Assembly (NCBI RefSeq): GCF_050948175.1
Contig: NC_135194.1
Location: forward strand, 9,168,033-9,232,032
Source: Xylocopa sonorina
Lineage: Eukaryota; Arthropoda; Insecta; Hymenoptera; Apidae
DNA length: 64,000 nucleotides
Reading direction: 5' to 3'
Positions 36,266 to 48,769 of the stretch are shown in pieces. Position numbers and translations under genes: made by a program. The first letter of the stretch is position 1; each line of letters begins with the position of its first letter. Below the pieces are notes generated by a model that saw nothing but the letters and a program-made list of their open reading frames with translations, was not told the origin of the DNA and ran no database searches.

Positions 36266-38617
36266 CGGGGAACGGGTAGCCGTGAGGATCGACGGCAGCG
36301 GAGAGACCGACGGGAGGGCCAATTACCGACGGCCCGTCTCTCGATCCGTCTCGCCTCGATTTCGACTCGATTCCCCGATTTAATCGAAGTTCGACGGGCC
36401 GCAGCGGGCAAGTTGGCCGCGACTATCGCGTTCAGAAAACCGTCTAGAAAGTTGCTACGCCCCGCCAGGGTACGCATCCCGCGGATCTGAATGCGAGAAA
36501 GGGGTAGGTTAGGGAAGTTCGCGAGAAGAAGTTGCGGCGTCGAGGATTTTGCAATTAAAAGTTAAAACCCTTCCCACCGTGTCCCTTTTTCGCGTGTTTT
36601 CCTGTGCGCGTGCAGGATTGCGATCTCTATAGTCGGTTTAGACTCGTTGGACCCTTCGTTTGAGTGTTTGAAAGGATCGGGGGTTCGGATCCGATGTTCT
36701 GATGAGGATAGATGGCGGGGTCTATGACTGGGGGGTTGGAGCTGCTGGGAACTTGGCGATGGACTTTATTTCTCATTGTTGGTTTGTCTCGCGGCTGTTT
36801 AGAAGATTGATGCGCTGGACGGAAGATTCTTAAGTAGAATAGATGATGTTTAGCGAGCGACGAGAATGCTCGAATACCTTCTAAGCTCGACGTTTTCAGT
36901 CGATATTTTCAATGAAGTAGATATAATACATTTATTCGAACTAGAATTGAAAATGGTACTCTGGTAATGTCGCAATTAAGAATCAGAAGGACTTTGTTTC
37001 ATCGTACCTTGTTGTAATTAGATGGTAGACGGGGTGGGTAGAAATACTTAAAACAGACCCATGGAATAAACTCCCTCGCTTCGTTCCCGTTATTGCTTCA
37101 ACCCTTCTCGCTGTTTCAGGTTTCCGTTAACTGGAACGTCTTTACTACAAATTCAATTAACCCCGTTCCCTCGAGCCTAGTTGCTGTCTAAACGGATTTG
37201 GAATTCGCGCGCGGAGACGCGAGGCGGGACGAAAGAAACAAGACGGCCGTGTTAACGAGATTGCAATAACGAATTTCCTTATCGAGGCTGTTGGTCGCGG
37301 AACAGATCTTGTCGGAACTTACGCCCTGGGACGCCGTTTGCCCGCGTGTTATTAAACGCGTGTTCCGATGTTCCGAAGCGGCTCGAAGGCGGTTCCACCT
37401 GTTCCATTATCGCGAACACGTAATCCCATAAAAGCCAGGATACCGTTCCCCTCGATGTCGACGCGGTGGAACCCTCTGATTCCACGCTGGCTGCTATCGG
37501 ACCATGAAAACGAAGTAGCTTCGAAACGATCCTGAAAGCACGCTACTGTCGCCGTCGACTCTCTCCTTGGTTACGTTAATTTTATGGGATACCCGGCTGG
37601 TTGATCTGCCGCGTTCGCTGTTTGGCTCCGCGTCGCTTTAAGCAAGCGGCCACTCGCTCTGGAATGTCCGACATTTTGGCATAGAGACTGCCGAACGTGA
37701 TTCGAAGCGAAATCGAATTCGATATTGGCGAACGTTGGAGAGCAGAATGCTTTTTTTTCCGGGCTCCACGTCAATTTTTAACGATCGACGAGTACTCCAC
37801 GAGTATTCCATTTTGGGATAACCGAGCTTAATTTACCATTCTGTAATATTTAACGTCGATAACGGTTAGAATCCAGAAATCGATTCGACGGAACGAAGAA
37901 CAAACATATCCGTGGAAAGTTCGATGAAACTGCGGTTCCCATAACTTCTCCCGCGAATCTACATTCCCGCCAATTACCTTAAACATTAAGGGGCTGGAGG
38001 ACACGCGAGGTATCCGGCATCGGAATCACCGCGTTAAATTAGACACTCCTATCGAGCCGAGCGCTCGCAGTTTTATCAAGAGGGCAACATTCATCCCAAA
38101 GAAACCGCGGACTCCGTGCCATTACTCGTTTCACGTTTGCTCCCTAACGAGCCCCAACCCTTCTTCTCTCCCCGTTTCCTTTCACGGGGCACGAAAAAAT
38201 TCGCCGTCACGAAGGAACTGCGCCGATAGAGCGGCGGGAAAGGGACCCGCGCGAGCCTGAGCGCGGTGAAAGGAACGATCTCGTCGTCGGGGCCCGCGCG
38301 AAAGCCACTTAAAGGCTTTGCCCGATATTAGCATATAAACTAGAAAATGTTTTATCACGCCACCGCGAGAGAGCCTCTCTCACGGGGGACGCGGGGACGC
38401 GTCGTTCCGCCGCGCGACGAAATATTTATTGGCCCTTAACGATCATTAGGGAAGCCCGAAAACAAATGGACACACTCGTCCCGCGAGTGATCCCCTTTGA
38501 TAAAGGCGAAAACGGCACCGTTCCTTCCGCTCGTTACAGGCGGCTGGGATACGTTCTACAGGTGCGCTCGAACTTTTCTTGTTATTGGTTTTACCTTTTA
38601 TTGATCTTCCTCTGATT

Positions 38618-38640
38618 GTTTTTTTTTTTCTTTTTTTTTT
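38618..38640. repeat. Poly-T tract
   Basis: Two T runs separated by one C. Not associated with a recognised Pol III gene. Confidence 0.85.
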
Positions 38641-40382
38641 GTGTATTTTTCGACATCGTTCGTTTGGTTTTTTTTTTCTTAAACTTCTCTTTTGCTTACG
38701 TCTGAACGATCATTATCGTAAAGCATGAGAGAATTTTTGTGTACCGATGTCTTGTGTGTATTTTAGGCTGAAGTTGTGGAGGAATGGGGTTGCATTTCAA
38801 GAGCTGTCGTTATACGTGTCTCGTGAGATTTGGTAAATTGTGTTAAATTTGTTGAATATAAGATCGATACTGTGCGAGAAAGAATTAGTGCAATCTTCAT
38901 TTCTTTTTCATCATTCGATCTCGCGAACTTTTATCGACAGAACTAATCGGGTCGACGGATGAAAGGTAAATTCGACTGAACGTAATTGTGCGTTGAACAT
39001 TTCGAGAGAAAGTACAAGGGACAGGAATGTATCAATGGATTTTTACTCCTCTCGTTGCCTTCTTGGTTATGTATGCAGGGATGGCGGGCGATCGCCCTAG
39101 TTCGATGAAGATTGAAAACGATGCGACGGTGTAATTGGATTTTCTTTCAACCCCTACCAAATTGCTTAATGTCCTTCTTTTTCATCGAGCAAGCGTCGGT
39201 TGGAATTGAAGCGAGAAATATGATCGATCGACGTGGAGTATTTCAGAGTTCTCCTCGTGGAACGCTTGAAGAATCGCGATTGAAGTTCTTATCGTGTGTC
39301 AGAGTCAACGTACACGTGTCTCGCACGATGGTGGGCTATAAAAGTGGCCAATGTTGGATCGTTCATTTTAATTGATAGAAAAATTATTTCAGTCCCCTCG
39401 CGGTTGTGGCTTCGAATAAAACGGGCGCCAAATTACACGGGAATATTTTGTTATTATTTATTGCCGCTACAAATAACTAAAAGGACGTAATATTTCAGAC
39501 AAAATCATTTTCAAATATAATTATACGGGAAACCTGAACTATGAGCGTAATTCCAGGTACGCATAATTAGTTGTATTAAAAAACGAAATAACTTTTACCG
39601 GACGTACGAAAAATTACAGGGAAATAACATCGGTTAAAGCAGAGAGGAACTTGTATCTCCAGTTCTGGCAAGGAATTTAATTCGAGGTTTGCCACAGTTA
39701 GCCCAGCCCTTGTATCATACGTCGCGCACTGTGCGACGCAAAATTATAAACTAAAACGTGGACGGCGGATGGGGAGGGTGGTAGCGGGGTCGTAATTCAT
39801 GAAGAAGCGGCGCGTCGTGCAAAAAGGCCCCGTAAAAAACTGGTTCTTTTGTGAGAGGCGCGTATATCTGTTCGCATAAATCTGTCGCTTAAGTGGAGTC
39901 TCTTATTTCAGTGCACGTTGTCCGTACGTAACGGGATGGCAGCGTGCTCCTGTCACGGCTACGCAAATACACTTTAAGCTCTTCCAGGAGGGTGCAGAGA
40001 AGCGGGAGGGGTGGGTGAATTATTTCACGTATTCCTTTCCCGTGGGATGTTTAATCCGCGTATCGTCATTTGTGATAATTGAAGATTTGTATCTGCTGCT
40101 TTCGCGCGCCACCCTCTTTTCCCTCTTCCACCCCCTTCCGCTCTGCTCTCTTCTCTGTTTCCGTGAAATAAAAAACAACTGGACGGTGAATTGTCGTCGG
40201 GGGGAAAGAACGGGTCTTCATTTGTGCAATTAGATTACGTAGAATTAAATTCCATGGGGGTTGCGTTATTCGAGCATGCACACGTTTCTTTCGAGAGCGT
40301 ATGAAACGTTCATGACGAAGATGAAATGTCGAGAGATAATTCCGTTTTGCTTGTACGTTTGACTGGCGTTGGGCTCCTGGAT

Positions 40383-40413
40383 TTCTCTCTCTCTCTTTCT
40401 CTCTCTCTCTCTT
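40383..40413. repeat. (TC)n microsatellite, interrupted
   Basis: CT repeats broken by TTT; low-complexity sequence only. Confidence 0.9.
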
Positions 40414-40460
40414 TACTATAAAAATTAATGAAAAGTCCATAACAATTCTCGTAAATAGTA

Positions 40461-40488
40461 TATTATTATTATTATTATTATTATTATT
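40461..40488. repeat. (TAT)9 trinucleotide microsatellite
   Basis: An uninterrupted ATT/TAT triplet repeat. Confidence 0.9.
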
Positions 40489-41894
40489 GCTGCGAAATTC
40501 TTCAATATGCTTTTAAATTTTTGATGGTGAAGAACATGGTGTTATAAAAGGATTTAAAAAAAGATTTTCGTGTGTTCGCCAGGTGGGGTCATAAACTCGT
40601 ATATTGCCTCAATAAAGGTACATAATTTAACGGTGGTTCAAACATTTTCATAAATTGCCGGTGCACGCAAAACGGCAATGAAAGATCGCGAGCAATTTAA
40701 TTGGAAAAACGAAGAATTTTTCGGTAAGCGAGCAATTACAGTAAATGGCAGCTGACGGTTTAATGACGCTCGTGCCGGTAAAATTTTGAAAAGCGCGCAA
40801 GACACAATCGAATAACGTTCGTGGCACGTCTCCATGTGCGACGTCGCCCCTCAAGAGGTTAATAACTCCACTGTAATATTTAGCAGCTGCGTAATTTGTC
40901 GGTGCGAGCGAAGTATAATCAATTACGCGCGACAATTATTATTCGCTCGTTATCCTTGCGCCGTTGAATAAACGCGCACGGTGCCATTAATCCAACGACG
41001 ACGCTTTTCCCGTTTCAATCGGAATCTTTTCGTATCGAGCATATAAATGCGGTTAAATAACGGTAATGCTGCGAGTGTCCAATCACGCGGAAATGAAATA
41101 TTATGAATTAATCGTTGCGAAATAATTTTCTGATTAAACACTCTTCGTTTAATCCTGCGCAGCGTGTGGACCTCGTCGAAGCTACAGATAAACGATAACC
41201 TGCAATCAAAAACTGTAGCGTGTCATTTTCTCCTCGACTAATAGCGTGACCCTTTAAAAATACCTCTAATTTCGAGATCGATCACGTCGAGCTCGCTTTG
41301 AAAGTGTCAGAAAATGCGTGGCGTCTTCTGGTACGCGTGGAAACTCGCGCGTTCCTCGTTGGCCCGCTCGCTGGCGTGTCGCCAAGCATCTCGCCGCGTA
41401 TTTTCAGGACCGTAACATAAAGCCAACGATTTATAGCAGCGATGCGAGCCGCCCAGGCCCAATGTATGTTTTTCGCCGCGGACCGAGACCGCCTTCGGTG
41501 CCTCGCGAGCCAGAGATCGGCCATAAAACTCTGATCTACGGTTTGCACCTACCCCCGGGGGCTTGTCGCTTTCCTTTTCGCTTACCTGTCATTTCTTCCA
41601 GCAGGAAAGTTTCGCGCCGCGAATGCCCTGGGCCCCTTGGAAATCACTGTTAAAAGACGATATGCAGATTTACGTCCCGTGTGCCGCTCGCGCGGCTTTT
41701 GTGCTGCTTCAGGGGGTGTCGCGGACGCGTCGGTTCCGCGGGGTTAAGCGCGCAGATGTCACGATCTCGAACGCGCGTTAAGGGCACACTTTTACAACGC
41801 ACACGTGCGACCTATCTATCTGTCGGGAAATAAAAAGTTTTTGCTCGTTTTCAGGCCGGTTCGAACTTGAAATTTGAAGCGTTTCGAGGTTGGC

Positions 41895-42203
41895 GTCTGG
41901 TTTTCGTCACTGTAAGAGCCGATAGGAGGGGAATATGGCCAGTAGAGGGTGTTCTGAATTAGACCTTTCTTTGTATCGTAGCTTGGAAGAGTAGGTTTGT
42001 TTGGTTTGCGACTAGGGTACAGCAAAGAGACATTCGTTTTAAAACTTGTGTTATTTTTATACACGTGATTAAGGTCGTATGGAAGTGGAAAAATTCGTGA
42101 ATATTAAAAGTTGTTCAAAGTTTCTGTGATTACAAATTTTTTTAGAGATCAAAATTGTTAGCGCAGTGCATTCTTATACTGAAATTCGAATCTGTCTTCC
42201 ATC
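41895..42203 (+). repeat. Diverged flank shared by the three tRNA-Ile loci (copy A)
   Basis: Words in common with the flanks at 56732-57024 and 62620-63010 include GTCACTG..AGAGCCGATAG (41909 region) and GAATTAGACCTTTCTT (41957 region). Related blocks follow: a GTAG..GGA segment, then GCGAC, CAGC and CATTC. Order and orientation relative to the tRNA are conserved, so the tRNA was duplicated with at least 250-300 bp of upstream DNA. Confidence 0.6.
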
Positions 42204-42277
42204 GGCCCATTAGCTCAGTTGGTTAGAGCGTCGTGCTAATAACGCGAAGGTCGTGGGTTCGATCCCCCCATGGGCCA
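42204..42277 (+). tRNA. tRNA-Ile(AAT), copy 1
   Basis: This is a 74-nt tRNA gene with a fully paired acceptor stem (GGCCCAT/ATGGGCC) and an A discriminator. The A-box region is TAGCTCAGTTGG and the B-box/T-loop is GGTTCGATCC. The anticodon loop CTAATAA carries AAT at 42238-42240 (read as IAU, decoding AUU, AUC and AUA). It has no intron and no encoded CCA. The sequence is identical to the copies at 57025 and 63011. Confidence 0.98.
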
Positions 42278-42278
42278 A

Positions 42279-42288
42279 TTTTTTTTTT
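42279..42288 (+). terminator. Pol III terminator of tRNA-Ile copy 1
   Basis: A run of ten T begins two bases after the gene. Confidence 0.9.
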
Positions 42289-42982
42289 CTCTGATATCAA
42301 ACAATTCGTAAATATTTAAAATACATTTTGCATTTATAATTCTATTTTATTTAACAAAACCACGCATATTTTTGTTTTTTAAATCTAAAATTTGTTGAGA
42401 TATACTGGGCAGAGGAAACAAGCTGAAACGCTCGTCTATGTATACTATAAATAGTTCCAAAGTAATTTATAAATTACGATCGCATCGTTAAATCTATAGG
42501 ATTTAATTCATGCAAGCACTGCAATTGATAGTTTAAATAAACTAGTGATGGTACTGAAGTTTATGCGATGTGCCTCAGGATGGCGTCTGGAAAATGTTTC
42601 CTCAAGTATGTACATCAGGTCATCCTTGCGAGCCAAGAGTCTTAACCCTGACTAATAAATTAAGAACTTAAGGGGACATTTTATACCTGTTGGAGGTCCT
42701 TCGACATCTGTCTCGCACCAGTCAGAACTCCTAATTTACGGTATTTTTACAAAAAGGAAATGATTTTTTTCTTTTTATAATAGAGTGTAAAACAAACAGT
42801 GAGATCCAAAGTTACCAAACTATATAGGAAATTGTAAACTCGTATGACTCTGTTTCTTAGCTTTGCACGTCACTGTTAAACTACACAAGCGCTCGATATA
42901 GCTATAAATAACCAAAAAGAAACGTATAGAAGGAATGTTACATGTTAACATTAAATAAATCTGTAGCAATGTTAAAAAGATC

Positions 42983-42987
42983 AAAAA
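42983..42987 (-). terminator. Pol III terminator of tRNA-Arg
   Basis: Five T on the minus strand, eight bases past the tRNA end, followed by a second run of five at 42974-42978. Confidence 0.8.
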
Positions 42988-42994
42988 TAAACGT

Positions 42995-43067
42995 CGATCC
43001 TGCCAGGATTCGAACCTGGAATCTTCTGATCCGTAGTCAGACGCGTTATCCGTTGCGCCACAGGACC
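42995..43067 (-). tRNA. tRNA-Arg(ACG)
   Basis: This is a 73-nt tRNA gene. The acceptor stem GGTCCTG pairs with CAGGATC (one G-U pair) and has a G discriminator. The D-arm region is TGGCGCAACGGATAACGCG. The anticodon loop CTACGGA gives ACG (complement of 43032-43034; as ICG it reads CGU, CGC and CGA). The T-loop is GGTTCGAATCC. There is no intron or CCA. It is convergent with the tRNA-Ile about 720 bp to the left. Confidence 0.98.
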
Positions 43068-44250
43068 TTGCGGTTCTCACATTTGCACTCTTTGGCACGA
43101 CTGATCCTGGCAAATGTTCACTTTAAAGCTACTTCTCACATGACGATCGATCACCATCATAATTCTACAGCCAATATCTGTACTTATATCGATACTTGCG
43201 AGAAACGTAACTGTGTAAACGGGCGCCAGATTCACGCGATAAAGCGTTCGCGAATCAAAGTGGCGATAGAAAAAAGATCACGATCCGTACATTTGCGTGA
43301 ACGCGCCACTTGGAGGAACGTGTCACGGTAGGCAAAACCATGGCTTTTAGAACGGAGACGTGGAAACGAACGTTTAAATGGGAAAGTTTCCGACGGGGCG
43401 ACGTTTAACGCGGCCGAGATCCAGAAATATACGACTCGATAAACTATCAGATAAGCGCAATAAGGGAAACAGTTTTCGTCGCGCGGAAAATTTAACGCCG
43501 ACCGTAAACTTTTACGATCGTCGAATATACCGTTTCTATACGGTCCAGTGTATCGCGAACATCATTATTCCGTTTCGTTCACGTCACCCTGATTAACTCC
43601 CCCAATGGCCGACGGTCCATTGCCGAGCAATTAAAAATTCAACTCGTAACGCCGCCGGATACGAGCGAAACTTTCCTCTGGAAACGTCTAATTCCATTGT
43701 CGCAGTCTGTCTGCTTCCAAAGTCGATAAAATGTGATATTGCAAAAAAATTACTATACAATTGAACACTTTTTTCTGAACAAGAAGTTCGCAGTTATTGG
43801 TCGCAATTTTTATTTCTGTAGAATTGTTAAAAAGAGAGAACATATATATGCGAACCCTGTTCGTACATCGCATCGAAACGTACTCACCCCATGTCTCGTT
43901 AACGTCGCTAATAATCATTAATCCCCACGGCTATAATGAATGCAATACCGTGGATTTGGTCCAAGGTACGGTACACAAGAGTAACAGCTCCGAAGAAGCA
44001 AACCGGAAAGGATAGGATTAAAATCCTGGGGGGTTACGGACGGCGAGCATCGCAGGGAAAAGTTGTGCGTTCACCATGGCACGGGGTGGCTCGACCAAGC
44101 AGAACCTCTCGAACGGCGAAACGAGTAATTGGGTATTTACGAGCCTCGCTGTTCCCAAGACCTCCCGCCGTGCATATTAGGCCGCGTCCGCACTGGGGTG
44201 CAATGTACGACTGCAACGGGACTCACCCCTGCGAACTCGAAGCACGCGTC

Positions 44251-44453
44251 TCTCATGACTCTTGGCGTTTTTACCAAATAACCACTTGAAAAGTGTTTCG
44301 TATTAAAATTGACCAATTTTCGAACTGAAGCAATTTTCTGTAGAATGTTTCCAATTGCTATAGATGATTATTTGGACGTTCTAAGACCGACTCTGGTCTG
44401 TACGAATGCTTTAGCAACGCCATTATACAGATCTTTTCATCTCAGATCACTTC
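44251..44453. repeat. Tandem duplication, copy 1 (203 bp)
   Basis: Starts with TCTCATGACTCTTGGCG and contains the blocks AATAACCACTTGAAAAGTG and GACTCTGGTCTGTACGAATG, all repeated 203 bp later in the same order. It is AT-rich relative to the surroundings and has no coding frame. Confidence 0.92.
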
Positions 44454-44645
44454 TCTCATGACTCTTGGCGTTTTTACCAAATAACCACTTGAAAAGTGTT
44501 TCGTATTAAAATTGACCAATTTTTGAACTGAAGACATTTTTAGCAGAATGTTTCCAATTGTTATGGATGATTATTTGGATGTTCTAGGAGCGACTCTGGT
44601 CTGTACGAATGCTCTAGCGACGCCATCGTACAGATCTTTTTCTCG
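44454..44645. repeat. Tandem duplication, copy 2 (about 192 bp)
   Basis: The second direct copy starts with the same TCTCATGACTCTTGGCG and ends with CAGATCTTTTTCTC. The first 70 bases are nearly identical to copy 1; later parts carry scattered substitutions and small indels. Confidence 0.92.
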
Positions 44646-44809
44646 CCATTGGACGATCGCGCTCGACTGGCGGGGAATATTTGAAGGTTCATTAAAAGCG
44701 CAATAATGAAGAAGTCTCGGGGATAGGCGGCTCTCAAATAACTTCCGGCCGTAGAGAGTACGTTCAAACGAAACTTCGCTCGCTCCTTTACGCCGTTCGC
44801 CACCCGCTC

Positions 44810-44860
44810 TTCCTTCCTTCCTTCCTTCCTTCCTGCTTCCTTCCTTCCTGCTTCCTTTCC
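44810..44860. repeat. (CTTC)n microsatellite
   Basis: Tetranucleotide CTTC repeats with CTGC interruptions. They create lysine/glutamate-rich open frames on the minus strand (44561-45068), which are artefacts. Confidence 0.9.
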
Positions 44861-47698
44861 TCCCAACCCCGTCGTACTTTCCGCCCGTTTTTCGCCTACT
44901 CGAAACTTTGCCCGCCAAGTCTTTCCAGCTGAAATTAAAGCCGAAGTTCGGCGGGGAAAAAATTCGCGAGCTCGTTCGCCAAGTGGCCGTTCTCCTTTTA
45001 GAACGATGAGAACGCCGGGAGTTTACCTTTTCTCCTTTTCTGTCTTGGGTCGAACGACTTGCCGGCAATTTTCGGGGGGATGCGGAAGAGAGGTTCCGGT
45101 TTCGTAGTTTTTACCACTTTGTCCGCAATATATCGATGTTAAATGATATTTTTCTGATATTCAATGTCTGTCTGCTTCACGTGGAAATGAAATTAGAATT
45201 CATATTTGCACGCTGCAGCAGCGGCGGTAAAAATTCTTGCGTCTTCGAGCGTCTCTCTTTTCTCGTTTATCTACTGACTGGTAGAAAGTCTGCAAGTAAA
45301 TGGCAACTTCGTTCGTAGCTAATATCTTAAAAGTGGAGGTACAAACATCAAAGACTCCAATAGAAGTTCCGTCTGTAGTATTCTGTTTAAAATAGAAAAA
45401 AAAGCACACTGCGAATCTTCGAATTCTACGATAAAATATTCGCTTGGTGAATTACTGAATCCCACGTAAGAGGAACGTTTATTTAGCTAGTTGCTTGAAG
45501 TCTAAAGTAGATTTTCGATCCCCTGATTCACCGAATTCTACAGCGTAAATATTTGTCCCGTAAATTCTGAAGCGGCAAGGCAATTTCGTGAACTTCTTTA
45601 AATTCTAAAGTAGAACGGTTATATCGTAACAATGGAATAGTATAGCGTTACGTAGCAGCATCCTGTTTGCCAGTCACTAATTTATGGGCCCGGAGCGCGC
45701 GTGATTCTTACGAGGACACCGCGGAATTGCCACGCAGCGACTTGAAATCACGGAACCGGTGGTAGCTGCCGGTGAATTGTTGATGAAAATAGAGAAAGGT
45801 TAGTTACCTCGCTCCTTAAATATTGCACGGCGGAGCATCAAACTCTGACGAACGCTGACTATAACGCCGAGGAAACGGTAGAATTTCCAACAGGGCGTAT
45901 CTCGTATTTAGCAATCTCGGGGTGCATCGTTATTCCAAGCAGCTGTTGTTCCTAGAAGCTGAGTTATTATAGAAACAGTCTTCCAAGCGATATTTCCAGT
46001 AAATTTTTTCACTCTCGTGACTCATAAAGCACGGATTAAAGAAGATAACAACAATATTAACTAAGATTATAGCTAGAACTGAATGCAAAGAAACTTCACA
46101 AGTACTAAAAATAGCTTGAGACAATAATTCTTCCAGTTTTCAAACCTCAACCCTTTCTTCGTCCAAGTAATTTTCCGTGGGCACCCCGTTCTCCTTGACA
46201 CAACCTACGCTCAGTCGATGACCTTTGAAAGGGGAAAGAAAGGTGGAGTTACATGCGCCGAAAGGATCGCGCGCGCAAGCACGTTTCCAGACCCCCTGTG
46301 AGGACGTCGCGGACCCCAAGTTACGGACCGCTGATGCAGAATAAAGGATTTGGTGGCGTGCTTTAATGAGGACCATACCATACGTTAAATATTTCGACAG
46401 GCAAGCGTTAAACGTCCAATTCTTTCGGCTGAAAAACAAACAGGAGGACGCGTCCCTCGTTCGACAACCCCCGCGGATGGCGCGATGCGAGACCGGAAAG
46501 AGGGAAGCGTCGTGGCGGCGAAGAATCGAACCGAATCGAGGGGCGACGTATCGATTCGATGCACCGCCGCGCGCCTTCGACTTGTAACCTCATTAAACTT
46601 TTACGATTTAAGTTTCCGCGGACGTCGAAGCGCGGCTGAGCTTTCTGGCGGCGATCGCCATCCAGCATCCAGATACAAGGGTCGCGCGTGTACGGTACAA
46701 TGCTCTGGCGACGATACGGGGATGCCAGCTCGAATAAAAACGAGCCCCGTCGTGTGGTTACGCTCGTGGCCGAACGACGCTGTGAAGGATGAAGCCTGTG
46801 CTCGGTCACGTGTTGGACGTTATTCGTGTCGTGGATCTTAAAACCGACGACCGCGCGCAACGGAGACCCTCGAAGAGTAGAACCGGAAACTCGTGACGGC
46901 GATGGGCACGTCGAGATTCGGAATCGATGAACCGGCCCTTGTTAACCCCTCGACTCGGTTCTTAACTTTCGTCTGTTTTTGCGTCTCACTGGACGCTGAT
47001 TTCTGATGGATTGTAGGCAGTCAGCTTTGGTCATCCCTCAGGTTTCTGTCTGCTCTTGTCTGCTGAAGTTTCAAGTGATTTCGAGGTAATATATTATCGA
47101 GGATATATTCTCGTGCCTTGGAAAATGTCCAAGCATCCGCGAGTTAAAGACGTTTAACACTGTTGCGTCTATGTAAATAAATGACATTCAGTGTTTGCAT
47201 CGATAAATCAATCGGACGCTTCCAGCATCTGGGCTTCATCGAAGCTCGATGGCGCGTTCGAGTTGCCGTTGTTTGCGTTGATTCTTCTCGCCTGCCAGTC
47301 CTCTGCTCCATAATTTACATTGGCAAACGCGGATGCGTAGTTACGTTCGCGTTCAGTTTCGTACGGTACAGGGTTTACGATGGATGGAGGGTGTGAAACG
47401 TTCGCAATTTGACAATGGTGGAATCGGGAACTTCGAACGATCACGCGTTCTTCTCGAACACGAAGTTCTCTCCTTTTTCATGCGTGCTCGAAATCGCACC
47501 GTTGTCGAGGTCGTTCGAAAAGATTCTAACCCGACCTCGCTCCTCGGGAGGATCCTGCAGCGAGGCACGAATAAATCCACGAGGAAGGTCCGCGACGCGG
47601 TGGTTTACCGGTGCCGAGAATTTATGAAGTCGATCCTTCTAGGCGTGTGCCTTCCGTCTGGGAATTTGTCAGAGACGATCGAACTGTTGGGTGAGCGT

Positions 47699-47865
47699 AG
47701 AAGCAGAAGAGGAGGAGGCATAAAGAAAAAGTAAACAAAGAGATCGAAAAAAGTAAGAAGAAAAGCGATAGAGAAGGGAACGAGACAGAGGAGAAGACAT
47801 TGTAAAGGAAAGAAAGAGGAGAGGAACCCTCAAGAGAGAGAGAGAAAGAGAGGAGCGAGAAAGAT
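47699..47865 (+). repeat. Polypurine tract, about 165 nt, with (GA)n core
   Basis: Roughly nine in ten bases on the plus strand are purines over this stretch, ending in an AGAGAG repeat at 47833-47854. Long homopurine DNA can form H-DNA-like structures and carries many GAGAG words. No function can be assigned from sequence alone. Confidence 0.7.
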
Positions 47866-48673
47866 GGGTTATCGAGGATGGAAGGATTCAACGTGCGTTT
47901 ATAAATATCGCCATTGTACGGGCGCCAAGGGCTGTATTTTTCATTCCTTATTTGTTGTCGCGGCCGTGGCTTCGGTTCCCGAACGGGTATACGCACCGGG
48001 CACGATCGTACATTTTCGAGCCGCAATTTGCGACCGGTTGGCTTCCAGCGCGAGCCGATGGGCACCGTCGATGGAACCGGAACGCTTGACCCCTGAAACG
48101 GTCCCACGACACGGGGTGCACATCTCGTTCCGTGCCCGCGGATGCACGCGTTCGTTGTCGCGTGAAACGAATTGACAAGACACCGATCTTCCTAGAGAAA
48201 CCGTAACGAGGTCCGTGTGGGTGCTTGGCTGCCTTGTACGGATTAGATGCATGTATTTCTGATCGATATCGAATCGCCTATGAGCTTTCAGCCTCACGTG
48301 TCTCTGAACGATTTCCACGGCTCGAAATTCCAGTCTTTATCGCCTCTCGATAATTAATTTAATATCGTAAGAGTGTTTACTAGAGATAAGAGTAGACTTG
48401 CGTACAACGCGAGTGATACGTTCCGCGTAACAGGAAATGGAACTGCGTTATATGGAATCGACAGATTATCAGAGCAATTTAAGCAAGTTTCTCAGTTTAA
48501 TTCAGATTCAGTTTGAAATATTATAATATTTCATTGGGAACAGACTGTTAGTGTTGCACGCGACTAACTTGTTTCAAATCAAGTTTCTTTTCTTAAAGAG
48601 AAGTCAAAACAGAATACAGATGACTTCATGATAAGAAAAGTATTGTATGCGTCAATAATATTTTTATAAAAAG

Positions 48674-48769
48674 AATATACGGTGGAGTCGACTGTATCTT
48701 AAATGGAACTGGATCAAATACCTAAAATCCATCTTGTGCCAATACGCGAACGCTGTGTCACCGTATATT
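48674..48769. repeat. 11-bp inverted repeat spaced by 74 bp
   Basis: AATATACGGTG at 48674-48684 is matched by its exact complement at 48759-48769. There is no clear flanking target duplication, so a tiny MITE-like element is possible but unproven. Confidence 0.4.

Larger units (their letters stand above)
26821..42203. other. Long non-coding stretch, probably intronic
   Basis: No protein gene or RNA gene is recognised in 15 kb. Its main feature is the recursive splice site at 29103/29104. It also holds microsatellites (31567-31584, 32386-32406, 36233-36265, 38618-38640, 40383-40413, 40461-40488), a purine-rich tract near 35973-36015 and a 19-bp doublet at 28804-28841. The largest open frames (162 codons at 27936-28424, 181 codons at 35932-36477, both minus) overlap others in further frames and are compositional. 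The last 300 bases are a diverged flank shared with the two other tRNA-Ile genes. Confidence 0.55.
42278..42994. other. AT-rich spacer between tRNA-Ile and tRNA-Arg
   Basis: AT-rich DNA with no further gene. It holds the terminators of the two convergent tRNAs near its ends. Confidence 0.6.

Noticed and set aside
35932..36477. 181-codon minus-strand open frame
   Set aside because: Its length comes from GA/TC repeats and purine-rich DNA (serine, leucine and phenylalanine runs). There is no recognisable domain and it overlaps other open frames.
44561..45068. Lys/Glu/Arg-rich minus-strand frames
   Set aside because: Caused by the CTTC microsatellite at 44810-44860.
47622..48107. 161-codon minus-strand open frame rich in Ser/Leu/Phe
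   Set aside because: It is read from the complement of the polypurine tract; compositional artefact.
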